25,667 nucleotides of DNA from Candidatus Woesearchaeota archaeon. GTDB lineage: Archaea; Nanobdellota; Nanobdellia; Woesearchaeales; JACPBV01. The notes under the pieces were generated by a model that had not been told where the DNA came from, did not search any database, and saw nothing but the letters and a program-made list of their open reading frames with translations. The stretch lies in contig JAHWHQ010000022.1 of NCBI GenBank assembly GCA_019323195.1, forward strand, positions 1 through 25,667, in the 5' to 3' direction. The translations under genes were made by a program, and so were the position numbers. Position 1 is the stretch's first letter. Every line of letters begins with the position of its first letter. Shown here piece after piece: positions 1 to 7,251 of this stretch.

Positions 1-263
1 AGAAGTATGGTTCTGCAAGAGATCAAGCCAAACAATATAGGCTAACTTTATTCTGCGACTAAGAATGTTATTAATCCATACCACCAGTCTATAGCGGTCA
101 AAGAGCGGTGACTGGTGGTTCTTGATTGAAAAAAGTAAAGTTCCAAGATTTGTCTTAGCTTCAGTATCTGATTTTTTTAGGATTTCTTTTCCAAAAACCA
201 AAAACTATAAATATAACATATATACTTCTATAGGTATAATCTTATATATTTAGAGATATAATC
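1..263. other. Non-coding left edge with inverted repeat and promoter
   Basis: No convincing gene is visible. One frame is open from the left edge to a stop at 60-62 and could be the last 19 codons of an upstream gene, but it is too short to judge. A perfect 10-bp inverted repeat (accaccagtc 80-89, gactggtggt 110-119) encloses a 20-nt loop that holds two copies of agcggt (93-98 and 104-109). The stretch from about 190 to 255 is very A/T rich and contains TATA-like sequence near 234-248, suitable for the gene starting at 264. Confidence 0.6.
80..119. repeat. 10-bp inverted repeat (hairpin)
   Basis: The arms accaccagtc (80-89) and gactggtggt (110-119) are exact reverse complements around a 20-nt loop. 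Neither side carries a long T-run, so a terminator role is not clear. It may be an end-of-transcript structure of the gene to the left or a fragment of a small structured RNA. Confidence 0.6.
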
Positions 264-860
264 ATGTTATTCACAAAAACACAGATAAAAATCCTGAAAC
301 TGCTATGTTCAACTCTAACAAGATCTTATAGCATTAGGTCTATTTCACAGATTATTGGACAAAGCTATCCCCTTACCTATCACTCAACAAAGGACCTGAT
401 AAAAAAAGGCTTTATAATAGAGGATGAGCACAGGTTATTAAGCTTAAATTATAAGTCTAACTTCCAGGATTTGGCTTACATAGAGTCATTAAGGGCAGAG
501 GAATTCTTAAGGAAACATAAGGACATAATGGTTTTTGTTGATGAGCTTATAGGAAAAATGGAAGGCTTCTTTGCACTTCTTGTATTTGGGTCCTATGCAG
601 ATGGAAAAGAAACAAGAAATTCAGATGTGGATATTCTGATGATAATTGAAAAGACAGAGGATGCAGATAAAGAAGAAAGATTCTTAAGCAGGATAGCAGA
701 TCTTTATCTAAAAAGAAACCACCCTATTGTTATTGGAAAGGAAAGCGTGAAGGAGATGATTAGGGAAAGGGATAAACTGAATGTTATAAACGAAACACTT
801 AATAAACATATCATCTTTTTTGGGGCTGATGATTATTACAGGCTGGTGAAGGAAAGATAA
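264..860 (+). CDS. MNT-family nucleotidyltransferase with N-terminal winged helix (antitoxin-type)
   Basis: Residues 1-60 resemble a winged-helix DNA-binding domain. Residues about 85-160 form a minimal nucleotidyltransferase: G109-S110, then exactly ten residues, then D121-V122-D123, the GSX10DXD signature that binds Mg-ATP. In characterised MntA/HepT pairs this enzyme adds AMP groups to a tyrosine of the HEPN toxin and silences it; activity here is inferred. The HEPN gene starts one base after the stop, as expected for a toxin-antitoxin operon. A TATA-like stretch at about 234-248 and a weak Shine-Dalgarno suggest a leaderless or short-leader transcript. The winged helix suggests operon autoregulation. 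The gene is A/T richer than the leu genes, consistent with horizontal acquisition. Confidence 0.85.
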   Translation: MLFTKTQIKILKLLCSTLTRSYSIRSISQIIGQSYPLTYHSTKDLIKKGFIIEDEHRLLSLNYKSNFQDLAYIESLRAEEFLRKHKDIMVFVDELIGKMEGFFALLVFGSYADGKETRNSDVDILMIIEKTEDADKEERFLSRIADLYLKRNHPIVIGKESVKEMIRERDKLNVINETLNKHIIFFGADDYYRLVKER

Positions 861-861
861 A

Positions 862-1470
862 ATGCTTGATGACACAAAAATTGAAAGGATAAGAAAATTG
901 GTTCCTGAATTATTGAATGAAGGTCTGATAAAAAAGAGCAATGAATACAAAAAACTCACACAATTTTTCATTGGAAATGCACAGGATTCATTGAATTCTG
1001 CTAAACTGTTATTTGAGGTTTCTACCAATAATAAATTAATGGAATTGACCGGCTTTAGGGATTTTAAAGGTTATTTATGGGCAATTAATGCTTCTTATTA
1101 CTCTATGTATTATATGGCAAATGCTTTATTGGCTTCTGAGGGAATTAAGATAGCTTCAGGAACCGGGGTTCACAAGATAACTTTTAATACATTTACCTAT
1201 TATTTTTATTTAACAGGGAAAATAACTAAAAACTACATAGAGGAATTTTTGGAGGCACAGAAAGATTCAGAGGAATTATTGGGCAAGGAAGAGATTGTAA
1301 AAGCGGCAGATATTAAAGCAAAAAAGTTAATAGATGATTTAGCCAGTGAAAGAAGAAAAAGAAGCGTATTTACTTATGAACTTAAGAGTACAAGAATAGA
1401 GGCAAAGGCAAAGACCTCTATTGAAAGAGCACAGGGTTTTATTGCAGAAATAATGAAAATGTTAAAATAA
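862..1470 (+). CDS. HEPN-domain protein, partner of the MNT nucleotidyltransferase
   Basis: This is an all-helical 202-residue protein whose core (about 35-200) fits the HEPN fold: an early helix with KLTQFF/DSLNSAKLLFE, a YYSMYYMANALL helix, and a C-terminal helix with RRKRSVFTYE. HepT-type HEPN ribonucleases carry R-X4-H-X-Y. The matching position here reads R165-KRSV-F170-T-Y172, so arginine and the AMP-accepting tyrosine are kept but the catalytic histidine is phenylalanine. It may therefore be a non-cleaving member or use another mechanism. The gene follows its partner after one base, with a purine-rich ribosome site (ggtgaaggaaag) inside the upstream gene. Hairpins downstream likely end the transcript. 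Confidence 0.8.
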   Translation: MLDDTKIERIRKLVPELLNEGLIKKSNEYKKLTQFFIGNAQDSLNSAKLLFEVSTNNKLMELTGFRDFKGYLWAINASYYSMYYMANALLASEGIKIASGTGVHKITFNTFTYYFYLTGKITKNYIEEFLEAQKDSEELLGKEEIVKAADIKAKKLIDDLASERRKRSVFTYELKSTRIEAKAKTSIERAQGFIAEIMKMLK

Positions 1471-1472
1471 GA

Positions 1473-1560
1473 GAAAGACAAAAGAAAAGCATAATAATAG
1501 TTTGTCTTTCTGTATTTAATAGCAGCTATTTATTATACTTTATTTTTGTCTGCTATTAAA
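1473..1560. terminator. Two consecutive hairpins after the MNT-HEPN operon
   Basis: The first hairpin has perfect 10-bp arms gaaagacaaa (1473-1482) and tttgtctttc (1501-1510) around an 18-nt loop. The second has perfect 11-bp arms tttaatagcag (1515-1525) and ctgctattaaa (1550-1560) around a 24-nt loop. They lie between the HEPN stop and trpA. A role in transcript 3' end formation is inferred from position only. Confidence 0.5.
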
Positions 1561-1628
1561 ATAATGGTAAAGATTAAATAATAGATTGAAATATTTTAGA
1601 GTTATATAAAAATCTAGGAGGAAAAATT

Positions 1629-2459
1629 ATGAATAAAATAAGCCAGACATTCAGGAAATTGAAAAATAAGAAGGAAAAAGCGCTGGTACCTTTTACAGTT
1701 ATAGGTGACCCTGATTATAACACCAGCCTTGAGATTGTAAAGATATTGAGCCAACATGCGGATATGCTAGAGCTGGGTTTATAAGTAAAGCAATAGCTTG
1801 CTTAGCCAAGTGCTTTTAGCGATCCTATAGCAGACGGGCCTACTATACAGGCTGCTGATGTAAGGGCATTGAAAAAAGGGATGAATACTGATAAGTGCTT
1901 CCAGTTCATAAAGGAAGTAAGGAAGTTTACAGACATCCCTATAGGGCTTTTGGTCTATTCCAACCTGATCTACCAAAGGGGGATAAGAAAATTCTTCCAG
2001 GACTGCAGGGCGATAGGCGTTACCTCTGTTCTGGCAGCTGATGTCCCTGTTGAAGAGGCGGATGATTATATCAAAGAGGCAAGAGAAAATAATGTTGATA
2101 CTGTTTTTATAGTAAGCCCACTGACAGACAATAAAAGGCTTGGATTAATACTAAAAAAGTGCAGGGGATTTGTTTATATTGTCTCTAGATTAGGGGTTAC
2201 AGGGGCGAGGGAGGAGATGGCAGAAAGCACATTAGGGCTGATAAAAAGGGTAAGGAAGAATACAAAGCTGCCATTGTGCGTGGGTTTCGGCATATCAAAG
2301 CCAGAGCATGTCAGGGCAGTGTGCAAGGCAGGGGCAGACGGCGCTATTGTTGGCAGCGCATTGGTCAAAATAATAGAAAAAAATCTAGGGAATAAGAATG
2401 AGATGCTTGGGAAGATTAAGGAATATGTAGAATCCTTAAAGCAGGCAACAAAGGACTGA
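1629..2459 (+). pseudogene. trpA: Tryptophan synthase alpha subunit, interrupted by a 33-nt stop-containing insertion
   Basis: TrpA cleaves indole-3-glycerol phosphate to indole, which TrpB joins to serine. The gene starts with ATG at 1629 behind a strong aggagg (1616-1621). Codons 1-51 end in MLELGL, including the catalytic Glu (E48, E. coli E49). Stops follow in frame at 1782-1784, 1794-1796 and 1803-1805. The same frame resumes at 1815 with FSDPIADGP, holding the catalytic Asp (E. coli D60), and runs to 2459 through the family landmarks RLGVTG, CVGFGIS and GADGAIVGSAL. Without the interruption the protein would be about 266 residues, normal for TrpA. The ORF restarting at Met 1869 lacks both catalytic residues. 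No trpB or other trp gene is adjacent. It may be a pseudogene, a recoded gene or an assembly error. Confidence 0.85.
1782..1814 (+). other. 33-nt in-frame interruption inside trpA
   Basis: The segment separates LGL from FSDP where TrpA normally has a single proline, so about 30 nt are extra. It carries TAA and two TAG codons in frame. It contains a 6-bp hairpin aagcaa-tagc-ttgctt (1788-1803). The zero-frame reading just before it, g-ggt-tta (1775-1781), fits the X-XXY-YYZ slippery heptamer, and the -1 frame is free of stops until ttt-tag at 1814-1819. No clear target duplication or bulge-helix-bulge splice motif was seen. Confidence 0.6.
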
Positions 2460-2471
2460 GTATTGGATACT

Positions 2472-3482
2472 ATGAAAGGTGCTATCAGAACGGTTATATT
2501 CTTGGTTGTTATGCTATTTTTTGCTGCTTCAATATATGCAGCCTGCGATGTTACGGATACGCTCAATAAAACAGCGGCTAAGACTTATACTGTTAACGGG
2601 AACGATTATGAGATCAAATTTTATTCTCTTAAAAATGTTTCCGGAGACCTTGTTGTTAAGCTTAAGGTCAACGGGGAATATACCGGTGATATGGAAGAGA
2701 ATATGAAATATACCTTTGATGACCTGTCTGAGATAAGGGTGTTAGACATATTACCTGGATCTGTCTCTCTTAATGACCTAACCCAGATATGCTTCAATTC
2801 AGGATTATCATGCGCTGACTGCGGAACATGCTCTTCTATCAAGGATTGCGAGGATAATAACCCATGCACGATAGATGAATGCGACGGAGACCCGCTGGAA
2901 TGCAAGCATAAGCTCATCCTGTGGTGCAGGGATGATGACGGATGCTGCCCTGAATCAAGATGCACAGAGGAGAATGATAATGACTGCGGGCAGGCACAGG
3001 AAACAACTGAGGTTAACGCTTCTGGACTGAATGGCAGCAATATGACTGGAAATGAAACTTTGAATCATACCTCTCTAAATACCACAGAACTGGAGAATGG
3101 TACAATAACCATAGAATGCATCTCAGGTGATGGGTACTGCCCTGAGAACTGCACTTTTGAGACAGACCTTGATTGTGATGAATGCTCTGTTGATGCGGAT
3201 TGTGATGATGGTAATGCGTGCACGGATGATTCCTGCTTAGGCATACCTAAGAGATGCTCTAACGAGACTGCATCAGGATGCAGCTTTGATAGGACATGCC
3301 TTCAGATAGGGGCAAGGACAGAGGAACAGTTCTGCAACAAGAACAATAAGATGCTTGACTTAAGGGGGAAGAAGGAATACTGCCATGATGATTATGTCTG
3401 CCTAAGCGGGAAATGCGCGGAAAATAAGTGCAAGGGTATTGGATTTTTTAAGACTATAGGAAAATGGATTAAGTTTTGGTAA
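2472..3482 (+). CDS. Secreted Cys-rich repeat protein with sequon-dense linker
   Basis: ATG 2472 is preferred over TTG 2463 because it gives a clean signal peptide (residues 1-23, hydrophobic VIFLVVMLFFAASIYA, cut near AA-C). A beta-rich domain (about 25-105) follows, then two Cys-rich blocks of similar pattern: DC-x3-N-x-CT-x-DEC (about 125-137) paired with DGCCPESRC..DNDC, and DC-x2-GNACTDDSC (244-255) preceded by DGYCPENC..DLDC. The linker between them has seven N-X-S/T sequons within 28 residues (N182, 187, 190, 194, 198, 203, 209), suggesting heavy N-glycosylation by AglB. The C-terminus is basic and aromatic (GKWIKFW), without an obvious membrane anchor. It starts 12 nt after trpA and ends in a strong hairpin. 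The function is unknown; surface binding is a guess. Confidence 0.75.
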   Translation: MKGAIRTVIFLVVMLFFAASIYAACDVTDTLNKTAAKTYTVNGNDYEIKFYSLKNVSGDLVVKLKVNGEYTGDMEENMKYTFDDLSEIRVLDILPGSVSLNDLTQICFNSGLSCADCGTCSSIKDCEDNNPCTIDECDGDPLECKHKLILWCRDDDGCCPESRCTEENDNDCGQAQETTEVNASGLNGSNMTGNETLNHTSLNTTELENGTITIECISGDGYCPENCTFETDLDCDECSVDADCDDGNACTDDSCLGIPKRCSNETASGCSFDRTCLQIGARTEEQFCNKNNKMLDLRGKKEYCHDDYVCLSGKCAENKCKGIGFFKTIGKWIKFW

Positions 3483-3507
3483 GTATTGAGCTACGCTCAA
3501 TACTTTT
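3481..3507 (+). terminator. Strong hairpin plus T-run overlapping a stop codon
   Basis: The arms aagtattgagc (3481-3491) and gctcaatactt (3495-3505) form 11 perfect base pairs around a 3-nt loop and run into tttt. The left arm uses the last two bases of the TAA stop of the Cys-rich gene. It looks like an intrinsic-type terminator. Confidence 0.7.
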
Positions 3508-3604
3508 ATCCTCCCCCTTAGTTCAGAACTAAAATTGATGTTCCCACCCCGACACATTATGTTGGAGGTGCACAATTAGTTTAATAATTTGTAATGTGTA
3601 AACA

Positions 3605-3612
3605 TTTATATA
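3605..3612 (+). promoter_or_regulatory. TATA box of trpS
   Basis: The sequence tttatata is centred 29.5 nt before the trpS ATG (3638). In archaea the start site falls about 25-30 nt from TATA, so the transcript should be leaderless. No Shine-Dalgarno is present. An 8-bp inverted repeat (3552-3559 with 3592-3599) lies just upstream. Confidence 0.6.
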
Positions 3613-3637
3613 GTAAAACACAAATTTTTAACGAAAG

Positions 3638-4732
3638 ATGAAGCAGAAGATCATAGACCCATGGAGTTCAGCTGAGATAAGCGATTATGGGCATGTATTT
3701 GAAAGGTTCGGGTTAGACAGGTTTCCGGACAGCTACAGGAATAAGCTGAAAAACAGGCTTTTTGAGAGAGGGATAATAACTGCGCACAGGGATTTCCAGA
3801 GGATAATGCAGAGGATCGAAGCTAAGAAGCCTTTTATAAACATGACAGGGATAGCAACTTCAGGGCCGCTGCATTTCGGGCATAAGGTGGATATCGACCT
3901 TTTCGTGTTCTTTAAGTCGCTTGGAGCAAGGAACTATTTCTCGGTCTCTGATATAGACGCTTATGTCTCAAGGCCGAAGATCAAGGCTATGAAGGATGCA
4001 AAAGAGATAGCAGTAAGTAATCTGGCGCATATCCTTGCTTTGGGGTTAGAGGAGAAGGATGTTTATACCCAGAGCAGGAAAGAGCAGAGGTATTATGCGT
4101 TTGCCTTTGAGATATCAAAAAAAATAACAGAGAAAACATACCAGGCGATATACGGGCATACAGACCTTGGAAAGATATCTGCTGTTTTACTGCAGATAGC
4201 AGACATACTTCACCCTCAGCTGGAGGAGTATGAGGGAAAGATGCCTTCTATCACCGGGATAGGGCTGGAGCAGGACCCTCATGCCAAGATAACAAGGGAT
4301 ACTGCAAGAAGGCTGCCTTATGGTATAGAGATGCCTTCCTTTATACATTTCCAGCACCAGAGCGGGCTGCAGCAGGGGAAAAAGATGTCATCTTCAGAGC
4401 CGGATACCGCCATCTTCCTGGATGATAAGCCTGAAGAGGTTAAGAGGAAGATATCACGGGCCTTTACAGGAGGGAGGGATACTGTACAGGAGCAGAGGGA
4501 GAAAGGGGGCAACCCTGACGTCTGCAAGGTTTATGAGCTGTATAAGTTCCATCATCCGGATTCAAAGTTTGTGGGGAATATATATAAGGATTGCAAGGCA
4601 GGGAAACTTACGTGCGGAGAGGATAAGAAGACATGCATCATGTTCATCAATGCGCTTTTAAAAGAGCACCAGGCTAGGGCAAGGGAAAAAATGCCTGCTG
4701 CCAAGAGGATAGTCTTTGGAAAGAATGGATAG
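3638..4732 (+). CDS. trpS: Tryptophanyl-tRNA synthetase (archaeal type)
   Basis: This class Ic synthetase charges tRNA-Trp with tryptophan in the cytoplasm. The N-terminus has the archaeal/eukaryotic-like DPW motif (7-9). The Rossmann core shows TSGPLHFGH (the HIGH motif, 74-82) and KKMSSS (248-253). EQDPHAKITRD (211-221) matches the Trp-type signature rather than the TyrRS pattern. A C-terminal helical anticodon-binding part follows. Length 364 is normal. It has its own leaderless promoter and a downstream hairpin, so it is monocistronic. It lies 1.2 kb after the damaged trpA, so tryptophan-related genes are grouped, but no shared regulation is visible. Confidence 0.92.
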   Translation: MKQKIIDPWSSAEISDYGHVFERFGLDRFPDSYRNKLKNRLFERGIITAHRDFQRIMQRIEAKKPFINMTGIATSGPLHFGHKVDIDLFVFFKSLGARNYFSVSDIDAYVSRPKIKAMKDAKEIAVSNLAHILALGLEEKDVYTQSRKEQRYYAFAFEISKKITEKTYQAIYGHTDLGKISAVLLQIADILHPQLEEYEGKMPSITGIGLEQDPHAKITRDTARRLPYGIEMPSFIHFQHQSGLQQGKKMSSSEPDTAIFLDDKPEEVKRKISRAFTGGRDTVQEQREKGGNPDVCKVYELYKFHHPDSKFVGNIYKDCKAGKLTCGEDKKTCIMFINALLKEHQARAREKMPAAKRIVFGKNG

Positions 4733-4748
4733 TGGGGTTCCAAAACAT

Positions 4749-4773
4749 TTTAGAAAAACAAGGTTTTTCTAAA
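4749..4773 (+). terminator. Hairpin after trpS
   Basis: The arms tttagaaaaac (4749-4759) and gtttttctaaa (4763-4773) pair over 11 bp around a 3-nt loop, 16 nt after the trpS stop. A second small hairpin follows (ttggaaa 4779-4785 with tttccaa 4787-4793), with an extra tttccaa copy at 4794-4800. Confidence 0.6.
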
Positions 4774-4804
4774 CCTTATTGGAAATTTTCCAATTTCCAA
4801 AAAG

Positions 4805-4812
4805 TTTAAATA
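4805..4812 (+). promoter_or_regulatory. TATA box of the small membrane protein gene
   Basis: The sequence tttaaata is centred about 43 nt before ATG 4852. That leaves a leader of roughly 15-20 nt containing the Shine-Dalgarno gaggtgat (4840-4847). Confidence 0.5.
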
Positions 4813-4851
4813 GCCCTTTAGTAAGATAAGATAATAAAAGAGGTGATTTAT

Positions 4852-5061
4852 ATGCTATCAAAAGTGGTCCCGTTACACGGGTCTTTTATGGTCACGGCTA
4901 TTGTGGGTTTTTTTATCTCTGCATTATATGTCTATAAGCAGCTGGGGAACAGGACATGGGGGTTTACGTTCATGCTTTTCTTCGCATTGATGTTTATAGC
5001 ATCGATAGTTTCAATGACATGCTCGCAGTCATTGCCTGAGATGGATAAGAAGAAGAGATGA
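4852..5061 (+). CDS. Small two-helix membrane protein
   Basis: The product is a 69-residue hydrophobic protein with two predicted membrane helices (about 10-28 and 35-56), joined by a short loop with KQLGNRTWG, and a charged C-terminal tail ending KKKR. The ATG at 4852 is chosen because gaggtgat (4840-4847) sits a few bases upstream; a GTG at 4843 lies inside that ribosome site. The family is not recognised. It has its own promoter and lies between trpS and the hydrolase gene, which has a separate TATA box. Confidence 0.7.
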   Translation: MLSKVVPLHGSFMVTAIVGFFISALYVYKQLGNRTWGFTFMLFFALMFIASIVSMTCSQSLPEMDKKKR

Positions 5062-5079
5062 TTTATTTTTTTGGATAAT

Positions 5080-5087
5080 TTTATATA
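5080..5087 (+). promoter_or_regulatory. TATA box of the alpha/beta hydrolase gene
   Basis: The sequence tttatata is centred 26.5 nt before ATG 5110. The transcript should be leaderless, and no Shine-Dalgarno is present. Confidence 0.55.
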
Positions 5088-5109
5088 TCTATTTAATTAG
5101 TTTCTGGTT

Positions 5110-6870
5110 ATGGATGTATTGGAATGGTTATTTTCAAGAAAAGAGAATGAAATAGAACTTAAGCCTATAACCCAATTGAAGAGAACGCTTAAGATACCTC
5201 TTAAGGTTTTTAATGATTTTTTTAACAGCTTAAATGAAAAAAGAGAACTTCTTAGCAAGGTTCAATTCAATCCTGGAAAACCCAAAGAATATGGATATTT
5301 CTTTAACAGTTCTAAGATACGTAATAAAATCAAGAATCTTAACACAGTACTAATAAAATCTTTGGCAAAGGTTTTAGACATGGAAAAATTTGATGAAAAT
5401 TTACTTAAGCATTTATTGGTGGAATCATCTACAAGGCTACATCATGTTTCAGAAGAGTTGAGGATAAAGGCAATTAATCCTAAATCCTATAAGGTCAATA
5501 ATCTGGAAGAGGCCAAAAGGAGGAGCTATTGGATACTTAAGGAAGAAGAATCTATTAAGAAGCTGATGAATGAAACATCAGACCAGTTTGATAATATAAG
5601 AGTATGGCTAAATAAATATCCTCCTTTTCTTAAGGAACAAACAGGCAGTATTGAGAGTGATAGAACTGAGAAATATATGCAGTCAATAAGTGAAGAATTG
5701 AATTTTTTAGATAGATTGATTGTTAAATTTAAGAGATTTATATTATCTGTTATTACAAAATCAAGGAAAATAGTGGATGTACGGGATATAGAATTAAGGA
5801 AACAAACGCTTTTAAGTATTGGAGGCGGGACTAAAGAAGCAATATTGATATTCCATAGTTACGCAAATTCGCCAGAGGAAAACGAGGAGATGGCAGGTTA
5901 TTTTGCATCACAGGGATTTTCGGTTTTTGCTCCTAGAATGCCAGGCCATGGCACAAAAGAGGATGAATTTTATAATACCTCTATGGAAGAGATTTGTTAT
6001 TTTGGCCAGCAGTGCCTTGATTATTTCTATGGAAAGAACGGCAATAAGCCGGTTTTTATTACAGGGTTGTCTTTAGGAGGGATGGTTACATTATACCTTG
6101 CTACAAAAAAAGACAATCTTGGGAAAATAAAGGGAATAATACCAATAAATGCTTATATCAAGGCACCGATACAGGCAAAGTTTCTTGACTGGATACCTTT
6201 TGGGACAAGATCTTTTGAGTTCCTTCTGCGAAAATCCGGATTGAGATTTCTTAAGAAAAGCTCTATTAATATGGTAAAGCGTAAGGCTAAGCATATTGCA
6301 AAGAGTATAAACCCTATCAATTTTCATAATTTTGATAGCTCTTTTGAGGATGGGCTTGTTAATGAATTCCTGCAAAGGATTGATGAGGAGTTTAAAGATA
6401 ATTTGGAAGAGCAGATCAAGGGAAGACAAGGAGAAGAAAAAAAAATTAGGCAAGGATATGAAGCCATGAAAGACAGACTGGAACAAAATTTCAGGCAAAG
6501 ATACCGGAACAGGAAAATTTCTGCCTTTGATATCAAGGATATAACAAGGCTTTTGGAATTTGAGTTTTATAATGTTATGACTTATAAGGGGATGGTTCAG
6601 CTAAGCAGATTATCGGGAATTTTACAAAAAACAATGAAAGATATAAAAGCTCCAGTGCTTATTATTCAGTCTGAGGGGGATAAAACTGTAGATCCAAAAA
6701 GCGCTAAAATAATATACAGGTGCTGCTCTAATGCGGATTATAGGGAGTTGAAGTTTATACCTGATGCAGGGCATATATTGATACTCGAAAGGCAGCGTTA
6801 TGATGTTTTTGAATCTATAAACAAGTTTATTGAAAAAATAGTTATTGGGCAAAAAGCTCCTTTAACATAA
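5110..6870 (+). CDS. Alpha/beta hydrolase with long N-terminal helical region and large lid insert
   Basis: Residues about 242-586 form a serine hydrolase of the lipase/esterase type. The strand AILIFHSYA carries the usual oxyanion region, GLSLGG (319-324) is the nucleophile elbow with S321, SEGDKTVDP supplies D524, and DAGH supplies H555. The closest known look is monoacylglycerol lipase/carboxylesterase; the substrate is unknown. Two parts are unusual: an N-terminal region of about 240 mostly helical, charged residues with no recognised domain, and an insert of about 160 residues (350-510) between the nucleophile and acid strands, rich in Glu/Lys/Arg/Gln helix that may form a lid or coiled coil. 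There is no signal peptide, so it is probably cytoplasmic or membrane-peripheral. The gene is A/T richer than its neighbours. Confidence 0.82.
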   Translation: MDVLEWLFSRKENEIELKPITQLKRTLKIPLKVFNDFFNSLNEKRELLSKVQFNPGKPKEYGYFFNSSKIRNKIKNLNTVLIKSLAKVLDMEKFDENLLKHLLVESSTRLHHVSEELRIKAINPKSYKVNNLEEAKRRSYWILKEEESIKKLMNETSDQFDNIRVWLNKYPPFLKEQTGSIESDRTEKYMQSISEELNFLDRLIVKFKRFILSVITKSRKIVDVRDIELRKQTLLSIGGGTKEAILIFHSYANSPEENEEMAGYFASQGFSVFAPRMPGHGTKEDEFYNTSMEEICYFGQQCLDYFYGKNGNKPVFITGLSLGGMVTLYLATKKDNLGKIKGIIPINAYIKAPIQAKFLDWIPFGTRSFEFLLRKSGLRFLKKSSINMVKRKAKHIAKSINPINFHNFDSSFEDGLVNEFLQRIDEEFKDNLEEQIKGRQGEEKKIRQGYEAMKDRLEQNFRQRYRNRKISAFDIKDITRLLEFEFYNVMTYKGMVQLSRLSGILQKTMKDIKAPVLIIQSEGDKTVDPKSAKIIYRCCSNADYRELKFIPDAGHILILERQRYDVFESINKFIEKIVIGQKAPLT

Positions 6871-6905
6871 AAATAAAAAGCATTGCAGCATAATAATCAT
6901 ATTGA

Positions 6906-7202
6906 TTATCTTACTGCATCAAACTTTTCCTTGCATCTGCTTTCTTTCCAGTATACAGTATGGGATGCCCTTTTCTCAAACAACGGGATCGCTGCCTTCA
7001 GGATGTCTTCCTTGAAGCCCTTGAAGCCTTTCTCTTCGATAAGGGCTTTTGCGTCGTCTATGCACTCCTGCATTATCCTAATGTTCTCCTCCCTTGCTCT
7101 CTGCTCTATCTCCCTTTCATCTTCATCGCTCAAAAAGACCTCTTCCCATTTGGGGTATGCGCTTCCTTCTACTGTTCTTGGGAATGACTTAGAGAATGCC
7201 AT
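6906..7202 (-). CDS. Small hypothetical protein next to HerA-like ATPase
   Basis: The start is ATG 7202-7200 behind ggaggtg (7216-7210), giving 98 residues; a longer in-frame version starting at 7262 would overlap the ATPase gene and lacks this site. The N-terminus FPRTVEGSAYPKWEEVFLS is followed by a charged helix (DEDEREIEQRAREENIRIM), a second helix, and a basic aromatic tail. No known domain is recognised. It lies 49 nt downstream of the ATPase stop on the same strand, so the two may be co-transcribed, although a TATA-like taaataatt around 7240-7248 could serve it alone. A role as accessory to the ATPase is inference. Confidence 0.7.
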   Translation of the reverse strand: MAFSKSFPRTVEGSAYPKWEEVFLSDEDEREIEQRAREENIRIMQECIDDAKALIEEKGFKGFKEDILKAAIPLFEKRASHTVYWKESRCKEKFDAVR

Positions 7203-7251
7203 TTTGTCCCACCTCCAAGGATGCAGAATAGGTTGGGGTTTAAATAATTTT

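Noticed and set aside
3..62. Possible C-terminal end of an upstream gene
   Set aside because: Only 19 codons are visible and the other two frames are open almost as far, so coding cannot be supported.
1776..1820. Bulge-helix-bulge intron or T4 gene-60-like ribosome hop in trpA
   Set aside because: I could not find a 4-bp central helix with two 3-nt bulges at plausible junctions, nor matching take-off and landing codons that restore the right frame.
3552..3599. Inverted repeat acacatta/taatgtgt before trpS as a Trp attenuator
   Set aside because: The only short ORF nearby has no Trp codons, and the trpS TATA box lies downstream of the repeat, so it would not be in the transcript.
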